From: Pseudomonadota bacterium
GTDB taxonomy: Bacteria > Desulfobacterota > Desulfobulbia > Desulfobulbales > Desulfocapsaceae
DNA length: 45,805 nt
Direction: 5' to 3'
Assembly: GCA_030671085.1 (NCBI GenBank)
Contig: DAOVAI010000003.1
Coordinates: 1-45,805 of the forward strand
This document shows positions 10,335 through 18,065 of the stretch, in pieces. Position numbers and translations under genes: made by a program. The stretch's first letter is position 1. Every line of letters begins with the position of its first letter. The notes below the pieces were generated by a model. It made no database searches and was not told where the DNA came from. It worked only from the letters and a program-made list of their open reading frames with translations.

Positions 10335-12419
10335 ATGACTGATCCTCTAAAAAGAAAGCTTGTGCCCATAGAAGATCTGCAGGACATACGGGGGGTGAAA
10401 CTCCCTGCACGGCTTAAGTTTGTGCAGTTGGTGGTAACCGGTCCTCCGGGAGCCGGGAAGACGTATTATATTAACAAGGTGCATGGCTGGCCTAATGAAG
10501 GCTATGTGGACCTGACCCGCAAAGGATGGTGGAAAGACCAGACACTCACCTATCGTCCCCGGGAAATCCATCTGGGATTTCCCTTCAAAGGTTTTGATGA
10601 GGCCTTAACCGTTTTTGACAAGGAGTGGCTGGAGGCAGAAGAGCCGCTCTATCTTGAGCTGAAAAGAATTCAGATTCCACCGGCCAGCAATTCTATTTTT
10701 CAGACAAACTGGAGAAAGCGCTATATCTTCGAATTCCTCCTACCTGATCCTAAAAAAATTTTCAAACGGCGTCAGGAGAGGCATAAGGAAGGGTATTTTC
10801 CAGTGGATAAGAATCTGACCCTGGATATGGTCGTTCGTCAGTCAGACATCTATCGGGAAGTGGCCTTCTATATGCACAAGGCACAGATGCAGGTCTATGT
10901 CCGGGAGGGCCTGAGTAAGCCTCCCATGCGCATTGCAGAGAAAAATGATGTGAATGTCCCTGAGTGGGCTACCGCCGGCTCTGATTTCAGGCCGGACCTG
11001 ACAACTTTTTTTGGTTGGAAGTGGTTAATCTTTCGTGAGGATCCCATTGAGTGGTTTACTGTCACAGATCAATTACAGATCCTGAAAAATGAATGCCGTC
11101 TTCCCCATGACGGGAAGACATTTGAGATGGTTATTGGCGAGCAGAAGCTTGTTTTTCGTCCTGAAATCCCCCTTGGCGTCAAGAAAAAAAATATCAAGAA
11201 AAACTGGCTGGTGGGCACCTCCAAGTCCTGCTCCGACGACACTATTCAGGCCTTTGCCAGGATTAGGGTCGGGGAAACTGTGCTCATAGGCCGGGATAAT
11301 CAGCAATATGATGAGATCTTTCATTTCTCAAAATCTGTGGCCAGAAGGCATTTGACTGTTACCAATATTAAAGGGGACCTGAAACTCACCCCTTTAAGTG
11401 ATACAGCAACAGCGATTCAGATTGTTCGCAGTGGCGATCAGGATGTCCGGGAACGAATCGGCACCAATCGCTATAATGCAATTCTTGCCATTCGTGAAAT
11501 TTACGGGGGAGCTCTCACCATGCTGCCTCCTGATGAGGCCTTGTCCACCATCAAAGAGGTGAATGAAGCTCTCGCCCACCAGCCATACCGGGAAAAAACC
11601 GACACCGGTGATCCTGGAGCCCTGCTGGAACCTCCCGAGGAATTGAAGCTCCTTATTGTTGGAGACCTCCATGCCCAGGTAGACAATCTCCTGAGAATAT
11701 TAAATGAACAATGTCTGCTGGCCCACCTGGCTGCAAACAGGGCCTGTCTGGTCATACTTGGAGATGCAGTCCATTCTGAGATCCCCAAAGAGATGGAAGA
11801 TATGGACAGCTCCATTTTGATGATGGATCTGATATTCAAGATGAAGTCTCATTTTCCTGAAAATTTTTTCTATCTCCTGGGGAACCATGACTGTTTTGAG
11901 GCGGGAATCAGTAAGAATGGTATTTCCCAGGGTCTTCTCATGCGAAAACGTCTCCGGGAACTGCGTGGTGACGATTACGTGGCAGAGATGCAGACCTTTT
12001 ACGATCTTTTGCCCATGGTTCTCCGGACTGATTCATGCCTGGCCTGTCATGCTGCCCCTCCACGCAAGGCCATTACCCGGGAAAAAGTGGTCAACCTTCG
12101 CAGCTATCCAAAAATTTGTAATGAAATTTTGACGAACAGGTTAAAACGTTCCCATTATCTTGCAGGCTATGATAAAAGAGATGTAAAACAGTTTCGTAAA
12201 AGTTTACAGCTTCCAAAACGGACACCGTTTGTGGTTGGCCACACACCCCTTGATCCATTTAAAAGTTATTGGAAAAATGCTGGCAATATTAAAGGGCATC
12301 ATATTATATACAGCGGCCATCCGGATGGGCCGAGTCTCTTTTTGCAGATCAGGAAGAAGATGATTCCCTTGAGTTACCCGGCAGAGCCCCTGTTGAAAAT
12401 TATAAATGAAGTGAAATGA
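10335..12419 (+). CDS. P-loop kinase-like + FHA-like + calcineurin-like metallophosphoesterase fusion
   Basis: TTG start in track at 10308; ATG 10335 is preceded by AAAGGAAAAAGA. Walker A TGPPGAGKTYY; FHA-like IGRDNQQ...SVARRHLTVTN; metallophosphoesterase motifs IVGDLHAQ, LGDAVHS, LGNHDC. Confidence 0.7.
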   Translation: MTDPLKRKLVPIEDLQDIRGVKLPARLKFVQLVVTGPPGAGKTYYINKVHGWPNEGYVDLTRKGWWKDQTLTYRPREIHLGFPFKGFDEALTVFDKEWLEAEEPLYLELKRIQIPPASNSIFQTNWRKRYIFEFLLPDPKKIFKRRQERHKEGYFPVDKNLTLDMVVRQSDIYREVAFYMHKAQMQVYVREGLSKPPMRIAEKNDVNVPEWATAGSDFRPDLTTFFGWKWLIFREDPIEWFTVTDQLQILKNECRLPHDGKTFEMVIGEQKLVFRPEIPLGVKKKNIKKNWLVGTSKSCSDDTIQAFARIRVGETVLIGRDNQQYDEIFHFSKSVARRHLTVTNIKGDLKLTPLSDTATAIQIVRSGDQDVRERIGTNRYNAILAIREIYGGALTMLPPDEALSTIKEVNEALAHQPYREKTDTGDPGALLEPPEELKLLIVGDLHAQVDNLLRILNEQCLLAHLAANRACLVILGDAVHSEIPKEMEDMDSSILMMDLIFKMKSHFPENFFYLLGNHDCFEAGISKNGISQGLLMRKRLRELRGDDYVAEMQTFYDLLPMVLRTDSCLACHAAPPRKAITREKVVNLRSYPKICNEILTNRLKRSHYLAGYDKRDVKQFRKSLQLPKRTPFVVGHTPLDPFKSYWKNAGNIKGHHIIYSGHPDGPSLFLQIRKKMIPLSYPAEPLLKIINEVK

Positions 12420-12434
12420 AGCTTCGTGTTAGTT

Positions 12435-12577
12435 AGTATCTGTCCATAAATGGCCTTTTTCTCCTAACTCTTCGTTGCTCTCAAAATTTAATCCTCGGAA
12501 TATCATATATATGCCTGCGGTTAAATTCATCGAGCGCCTCGATTTAGAAGAAAAAATCTCATTTATGGACAGATACT
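12435..12577. repeat. 143-bp palindrome-ended intergenic element, copy 1
   Basis: Ends AGTATCTGTCCATAAATG / CATTTATGGACAGATACT are exact reverse complements; near-identical 143-bp copy at 27142-27284. Confidence 0.9.
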
Positions 12578-12603
12578 GACTCACCTTACCAGGAGAAAGA
12601 AAT

Positions 12604-13290
12604 ATGGTACTAAAGTCAACAAACCCTTTGGCAGGGTTACTGCGAAAATCACCATTTAAGCCGATTCAGATACATATGCGGACGGTATTCTCCTGTGTTA
12701 TGCTGCTGCCGGCTTTATTTGACGCAGTCTATAGAAAGGATAGGGAGGGGCTGATCGATATAGCAAAACAGATCGATAAACTCGAGACCGAGGCGGACAA
12801 GATAAAGTCTAGGTTTCGTCACCATATGCCTAAAACCTTGCTTCTCCCTGTTGATAGAAAAGACCTCCTCAGTCTGATCAATGAGCAGGATGCCATCTCC
12901 GATGGTGTGGAAAAGATCAGCCAGATTTTAACCAGTCGTGACATGATTGTCCCGGATGCCATCAAAGATGGGTTTGATGAACTCCTTGAAGGGACAATGG
13001 AGATTTCCAGCCAGGCAATGACAATGATTGAGGAGCTTGATGAGTTAGTGCACGTCGGGTTCAGCGGTAAAGAGCATGAAAGAGTCGAGAAGATGATCGC
13101 AGGAGTGAGAAGGGGCGAACATCATATCGATAAAATTCTGCGCAAACTAAACCGGACGCTTTTTACCGTTGAGAGTGATCTGGATCCAGTGTCTGTCGTG
13201 TTCTGGTATAAGATCATCGAAGAGGTCGGCAATATCTCTGATCGTGAAGAGAATATGGCCGATCGTCTGGTGTTGTTCCTGTCAAAATAA
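12604..13290 (+). CDS. DUF47/PhoU-like phosphate transport regulator
   Basis: TIGR00153/DUF47-type sequence; immediately upstream of a PiT transporter. Confidence 0.88.
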   Translation: MVLKSTNPLAGLLRKSPFKPIQIHMRTVFSCVMLLPALFDAVYRKDREGLIDIAKQIDKLETEADKIKSRFRHHMPKTLLLPVDRKDLLSLINEQDAISDGVEKISQILTSRDMIVPDAIKDGFDELLEGTMEISSQAMTMIEELDELVHVGFSGKEHERVEKMIAGVRRGEHHIDKILRKLNRTLFTVESDLDPVSVVFWYKIIEEVGNISDREENMADRLVLFLSK

Positions 13291-13311
13291 AAAGAGAGCT
13301 AGAGAGAAAAA

Positions 13312-14577
13312 ATGGAAGTTATTGCTGCATATGGAACAATCTTGATTGTTATGGCCGTGGTCTTCGGTCTCTTTATGACTTGGGGAGTTGGAGCCAATGA
13401 CTTGGCAAATGCCATGGGAACCTCGGTGGGGGCCGGTGCTGTGACGGTCAAGCAGGCCATTGGTATTGCAATTGTTTTTGAATTCACCGGTGCTGTTTTG
13501 GCAGGCGGCAATGTCACCAAAACAATTCGCAAGGGGATTATTGATCCCACAGCTATTGTCGCAACACCTGAAATTTTGGTCTATGGTATGCTTGCGGCAC
13601 TGCTTGCGGCAGCTGTCTGGCTGATGATTGCTTCCACTAGAGGGTGGCCTGTATCCACAACCCACTCTATTGTCGGTGCATTGATTGGTTTTGCCATTGT
13701 CGGCATAGGACCGGATGCCGTGAACTGGGGGAAGATCGGTAAGATCGTTGCCAGTTGGGTCATCTCTCCAATGATTGGTGGTACCATTGCCTTTCTTCTG
13801 GTGATGTCCACCCGAAAGCTGATCTTCAACACTGATAATCCATTGAAGAGTGCGAAGAAATATGCCCCTTTCTATATTTTTCTCGTAGGCTTTGTGATCT
13901 CTCTGGTCACCCTGTTTAAGGGATTGAAGCATCTCCATATTGAGCTCACGGGCCCGCAGAGTTTTGGCCTGGCTATTATGATCGGTCTCTGTGTCAGTGG
14001 AGTCGGCTGGCTCTTTATTAGAAGAATCAAAGAAGACGTGGAGGCGGACCGGGATTTCCATTTTGCCAGTGTGGAAAAGGTCTTTACCCCCATGATGCTC
14101 TTTACCGCCTGTGCAATGGCCTTTGCCCATGGGTCCAATGATGTTGCCAATGGTATTGGGCCGCTGGCTGCAGTCATCAGTATTGTCACCTCCGGCGGTG
14201 AGGTGATGCAGGAGTCTGAAATGCCTGTCTGGATACTGGTGGTCGGTGGTACGGGGATCATCCTTGGTCTGGTAACCCTGGGGTACAAGGTCATGCTCAC
14301 CGTAGGCACCAAGATTACAGAACTCACTCCCTCACGCGGCTTTTGTGCAGAGCTCGCCGCCGCCAGTACGGTTGTCCTGGCCTCACGTACCGGTCTGCCT
14401 GTCTCCACAACCCATATCCTGGTGGGCGCAGTCCTGGGTGTCGGCCTGGCCCGCGGCATAGGGGCCCTTGACCTGCGGGTGGTCCTGAACATTATTATCT
14501 CCTGGATTGTCACCCTGCCGGCAGGTGCAATCCTGGCAATGGTCTTTTTCTTCTTCTTGAAGGGCGTGTTCGGCTGA
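13312..14577 (+). CDS. Inorganic phosphate transporter, PiT family
   Basis: Duplicated PiT motifs GANDLANAMGTSVGAGAVTVKQA and GSNDVANGIGPLAAV; multiple TM segments. Confidence 0.95.
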   Translation: MEVIAAYGTILIVMAVVFGLFMTWGVGANDLANAMGTSVGAGAVTVKQAIGIAIVFEFTGAVLAGGNVTKTIRKGIIDPTAIVATPEILVYGMLAALLAAAVWLMIASTRGWPVSTTHSIVGALIGFAIVGIGPDAVNWGKIGKIVASWVISPMIGGTIAFLLVMSTRKLIFNTDNPLKSAKKYAPFYIFLVGFVISLVTLFKGLKHLHIELTGPQSFGLAIMIGLCVSGVGWLFIRRIKEDVEADRDFHFASVEKVFTPMMLFTACAMAFAHGSNDVANGIGPLAAVISIVTSGGEVMQESEMPVWILVVGGTGIILGLVTLGYKVMLTVGTKITELTPSRGFCAELAAASTVVLASRTGLPVSTTHILVGAVLGVGLARGIGALDLRVVLNIIISWIVTLPAGAILAMVFFFFLKGVFG

Positions 14578-14596
14578 GAAAAGAGATAAGTTTTCT

Positions 14597-14640
14597 TCAC
14601 CACAGAGGACACAGAGAACACAGAGGAAGCGCTTGTTTTT
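14597..14640. repeat. Degenerate short tandem repeat (CACAGAGGA/CACAGAGAA)
   Basis: ttcaccacagaggacacagagaacacagagg between the PiT gene and the RAYT unit. Confidence 0.75.
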
Positions 14641-14656
14641 CTCTGTGCTCTTAGCT

Positions 14657-14681
14657 CGTAACACCGCTCTGCGGTGTTACG
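14657..14681. repeat. REP-like hairpin (large), upstream of RAYT
   Basis: CGTAACACCGC TCT GCGGTGTTACG: perfect 11-bp arms. Confidence 0.92.
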
Positions 14682-14688
14682 CATCCTA

Positions 14689-14703
14689 TGGCGCTCTGCG
14701 CCA
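14689..14703. repeat. REP-like hairpin (small), upstream of RAYT
   Basis: TGGCGC TCT GCGCCA: perfect 6-bp arms. Confidence 0.88.
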
Positions 14704-14715
14704 GGAATTAGAGCA

Positions 14716-15249
14716 ATGTCACGCAGCCGTTATCAATTTGCCGAGCCGGATCGACCACACTTCCTGACCTGTACCGTAGTAGAATGGTTACCCGTCTTCA
14801 CCCGGCAAGAAGCTGTCCAGATCCTGTTTGACTCATGGCACTATTTACAAACCAACCAAGGACTACAACTCTATGGCTTTGTGGTTCTTGAAAATCATCT
14901 GCACGTTGTCGCTCAAACTGAAAACCTGGCTGTAACCTGGGCCAACTTTAAGTCCTACACGGCACGCAGGATTATCGAGCTGCTTAAAGCCCATCACGCC
15001 GAAGAACTTTTGCAGCGGATGCGGTTTGCTCGCAAGGCAAAGCGTAATGATCGGGAGCATCAGTTTTGGCAGGAAAACTCACATCCTCAGGTGATTGAAG
15101 GAGAGACAATGCTGCGACAGAAATTAGACTATATCCATCAAAACCCGGTTAAGCGTGGCTATGTCGATGAGACTGAGCAGTGGCGGTGGTCGAGTGCACG
15201 AAATTATGGTGGTAGGAAAGGTTTGGTTGAGGTGTTTACTGCTTGGTAA
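14716..15249 (+). CDS. REP-associated tyrosine transposase (RAYT, IS200/Y1-like)
   Basis: MSRSRYQFAEPDRPHFLTCTVVEWLPVF; HLHVVAQ (HUH-like pair); DYIHQNPVKRGYVDETEQWRWSSARNY is typical of Y1_Tnp/RAYT; ORF track begins upstream within the small hairpin. Confidence 0.92.
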   Translation: MSRSRYQFAEPDRPHFLTCTVVEWLPVFTRQEAVQILFDSWHYLQTNQGLQLYGFVVLENHLHVVAQTENLAVTWANFKSYTARRIIELLKAHHAEELLQRMRFARKAKRNDREHQFWQENSHPQVIEGETMLRQKLDYIHQNPVKRGYVDETEQWRWSSARNYGGRKGLVEVFTAW

Positions 15250-15259
15250 AGGAGATCGC

Positions 15260-15305
15260 GGCGCAGAGCGCCTTGAGATGCGTCACACCGCAGAGCGGTG
15301 CGACG
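15260..15305. repeat. REP-like small + large hairpin pair in inverted orientation, downstream of RAYT
   Basis: GGCGC AGA GCGCC (15260-15272) then CGTCACACCGC AGA GCGGTGCGACG (15281-15305, one mismatch). Confidence 0.88.
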
Positions 15306-15324
15306 AGGAACTCGCAACTAACTT

Positions 15325-15369
15325 GTACCACCGCTCTGCGGTGGTACATATCCCGAGGCGCTTTGCGCC
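15325..15369. repeat. REP-like large + small hairpin pair in direct orientation, downstream of RAYT
   Basis: GTACCACCGC TCT GCGGTGGTAC (15325-15347) then GGCGC TTT GCGCC (15357-15369). Confidence 0.9.
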
Positions 15370-15451
15370 AAGACAGAGAATTAAGTTATGTCAAGCAGTC
15401 CTTATCTTTCCACCAGACAGGCTCAACCGCATTGCAGTGTATCTTTTCACC

Positions 15452-15482
15452 CTGACCTCTGTACTCTGAACTCTGCCTTCTG
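15452..15482. repeat. Degenerate tandem octamer-like repeat next to the PBP start codon
   Basis: tgacctctgtactctgaactctgccttctga. Confidence 0.6.
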
Positions 15483-15487
15483 ATACA

Positions 15488-17338
15488 GTGCCTCCATCTA
15501 AAAAAAAATCTCCAGCTCGTACCCCGCCTAAGCGAAAACGGGTATACAAAAAACCGCTCAATGAAAAGCATATCATCGGTTTTCTTTTTGCGATCAGTCT
15601 TGTCCTGACTCTGTTCCTTGGGGGCCTGCTGACAAGTCTGGCTCTGCTCAAGATACCGGATATCCGAACTATTGCCGAGTACCAGCCTGTACAGGCATCG
15701 GAAATCCTTGATCGTCACGGCATGGTCATTGAGCGGATCTATATAGAAAATCGCACGGTTATTCCACTCTCCCATATGCCGTCCTACCTTCCTCAGGCCT
15801 TTGTTGCAGCTGAAGACAGTCGCTTCTACGATCATCCTGGACTCGATTTCTGGTCGGTTTTTCGTGCGGCGATCAATAACATGAAAAGTGGGCGACGCGG
15901 TCAGGGAGGATCAACCATTACCCAGCAAGTGGCTCGTTCCCTCCTCCTTACTCCGGAAAAGACCTATCTCCGCAAGTTCAAGGAGGCGATTTTGGCCTGG
16001 CGGATTGATACCCTCTTGAGCAAGGATGAAATCCTTCATATCTATCTGAACCAGATCTATCTCGGTGACGGGGCCCATGGAGTGGAGGCGGCTGCCCAGA
16101 CCTATTTCGGAAAACATGCAAGAGAGCTGAGCCTTGGAGAGGCTGCAGTGCTTGCCGGTCTTCCCCAGGCGCCCAGCCGTTACGCGCCCAATCATAATTT
16201 GCAGGCAGCGCGCAAGAGGCAGCGTTATGTCCTGAACCGGATGGCAGCAGACGGCTATGTGAGTTCGGACCAGGCCCGCAGAGCCTTTGAACCTCCCCTT
16301 GCCCTCACCGGCGGAAGCAGGGAGTCACGGGGAGTGAACGGCTATTTTATCCAACTGGTGAGAAAACAGGCGGAAAAAATATTGGGCATTTCCCTCAACC
16401 GGGCTGGTGTCCGAATCATCACTACCATGGATTCCGGGCAGCAGAAGCAGGCTGCAGCCGCACTTCGCCACGGGGTAAAGACCTTTTTTCCGGGAAAGAA
16501 AGAGGTACAGGGAGCCATCGTCTCTATTGATGCCTGTAGCGGCAGGGTCAGGGCCCTGACAGGCGGACTTGATTTTAATAGGAGTGCCTTTGACCGTTCA
16601 ACTCAGGCCAGACGTTCAGCGGGTTCACTGTTTAAGCCGCTGCTCTATGCCGCTGCCTTTGAAAAAGGTTTGAGCCCTCAGTCTACCCTGATCGATTCCC
16701 CTCTCTCTATTCGTGGCGGCAACGGCAAGATGTGGAATCCAAAAAACTTTTCCGGGAGATATTATGGAGAGACAAGCCTTCGTGAGGCATTGGTTCGTTC
16801 CCGTAACATTATTGCCATCAAACTTCTGCAGAAAGTGGGAATCAAGAGAGTACAAAAGCTGGCTGAGAAGTTTGGCATTCGGCCTCCCATCACTTCTGAT
16901 CTTTCTCTGGCTCTAGGGGCCACCGGAGTATCTCTTCTGGAGATCACAGCTGCCTACTCACCCTTTGTCTGCCAGGGAAAATATGCCGCTCCAATCCTGA
17001 TTACCGGTATTGCCAGGAACGATGGTGAAAAGATCTATCGTGCGAAGCCGGTTGAAAGACAGGTGCTCAGTCGTTCTGTTGCAGGTGACATGAAGGGGCT
17101 CTTAACAGAGGTGATTGGAGAGGGCACTGGGAAAAGGGCTGCAGGGCTTCCGGCACCTACAGGAGGCAAGACTGGGACCACCAATGAAAACAGAGATGCC
17201 TGGTTTGTCGGATTTACCGGACAACGTCTTGGCGGGGTGTGGCTCGGCCATGATGACAATGCAAGTCTTGGCAGAGGCAAAAACGGCGGGGGAGTGGCAG
17301 CACCGATCTGGCGTGATTTTATGAGTGGCAATAATTGA
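15488..17338 (+). CDS. Class A penicillin-binding protein (transglycosylase/transpeptidase, PBP1A family)
   Basis: VAAEDSRFYDHPGLD, GGSTITQQVARSL (GT51); RSAGSLFKPLLY (SxxK), SRN, KTGTT transpeptidase motifs; GTG start. Confidence 0.95.
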   Translation: MPPSKKKSPARTPPKRKRVYKKPLNEKHIIGFLFAISLVLTLFLGGLLTSLALLKIPDIRTIAEYQPVQASEILDRHGMVIERIYIENRTVIPLSHMPSYLPQAFVAAEDSRFYDHPGLDFWSVFRAAINNMKSGRRGQGGSTITQQVARSLLLTPEKTYLRKFKEAILAWRIDTLLSKDEILHIYLNQIYLGDGAHGVEAAAQTYFGKHARELSLGEAAVLAGLPQAPSRYAPNHNLQAARKRQRYVLNRMAADGYVSSDQARRAFEPPLALTGGSRESRGVNGYFIQLVRKQAEKILGISLNRAGVRIITTMDSGQQKQAAAALRHGVKTFFPGKKEVQGAIVSIDACSGRVRALTGGLDFNRSAFDRSTQARRSAGSLFKPLLYAAAFEKGLSPQSTLIDSPLSIRGGNGKMWNPKNFSGRYYGETSLREALVRSRNIIAIKLLQKVGIKRVQKLAEKFGIRPPITSDLSLALGATGVSLLEITAAYSPFVCQGKYAAPILITGIARNDGEKIYRAKPVERQVLSRSVAGDMKGLLTEVIGEGTGKRAAGLPAPTGGKTGTTNENRDAWFVGFTGQRLGGVWLGHDDNASLGRGKNGGGVAAPIWRDFMSGNN

Positions 17339-17423
17339 TAGTGGAGAGTTGAGAGTGGATAATGAAGGTCTGATTCCAACAATATGGTTATGAAATTACA
17401 GCAAATATATGATGCCATGAGTT

Positions 17424-17954
17424 ATGGACTATAAGGAAATCATCAGCAGCTGTTATTGCGGCGATGGATCTGCAAAACTGGAAAAGGCACTCAGACTTGC
17501 TCAGGAGTATGGCAGCGAGCTGTCAAGGCAGCCCAAGATCAACTTCCAGATTGAAGAAGTACGAGCAGCAGCCTTGTCACTTGACGCGCATATGACAGCA
17601 ATGGAGATGGGTAAGACCTGTTCGCACTGTGCTGCAACTCCAGGGGGAGGCTGCTGCAGTGCATATATGGGGCATGAGAACAACGATGTGCTGCAGCTGC
17701 TCATGAATATCCTTGCAGGAGTAAAGGTGCAGCTGGTTCGAAACGATGGGGTGGAATGCTGTTTTCTCGCGGAGAAAGGGTGTCTCCTGCTCTTTAAACC
17801 GATCTTCTGTCTCAATTACCTCTGTCCACGCATCCAAAAAGAGTCAGGTGCAGAGGAGTTGAGGCTCCTTGAGCAAAAAACCGCGGCCCTCCTGGGAGCC
17901 CAGTCGGATCTTGAGCAGTTGCTCATTCGTTTTCTGCAACAGCAAACGTTCTGA
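17424..17954 (+). CDS. Cys-rich hypothetical protein
   Basis: 176-aa ORF with clustered cysteines (CSHC, GGGCCS, ECCFL...GCLL, FCLNYLC). Confidence 0.65.
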   Translation: MDYKEIISSCYCGDGSAKLEKALRLAQEYGSELSRQPKINFQIEEVRAAALSLDAHMTAMEMGKTCSHCAATPGGGCCSAYMGHENNDVLQLLMNILAGVKVQLVRNDGVECCFLAEKGCLLLFKPIFCLNYLCPRIQKESGAEELRLLEQKTAALLGAQSDLEQLLIRFLQQQTF

Positions 17955-17992
17955 TGATGAGGGACTGATGAGTGCTGACAGTTTGAAGAATG

Positions 17993-18034
17993 TAAAAAGC
18001 CCCTGCAGGAACTTTCCTGCAGGGGCTTTTTTTT
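17993..18034. terminator. Bidirectional intrinsic terminator between convergent genes
   Basis: aaaaAGCCCCTGCAGGA actt TCCTGCAGGGGCTtttttttt: 13-bp stem, A/T tracts on both sides. Confidence 0.93.
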
Positions 18035-18065
18035 GAGCTGTAACCTTTATGGTGCCGGAGAACCT

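Noticed and set aside
13282-14130. 282-aa minus-strand ORF opposite the PiT transporter
   Set aside because: Antisense to a clear membrane transporter; His/Asn/Ser-rich shadow composition.
14657-15369. CRISPR-like array around the RAYT gene
   Set aside because: Repeats are hairpin pairs in both orientations without regular spacers; no cas genes in the window.
15155-15469. 104-aa ORF downstream of RAYT
   Set aside because: Translation of REP-like hairpins and flanks; not protein-like.
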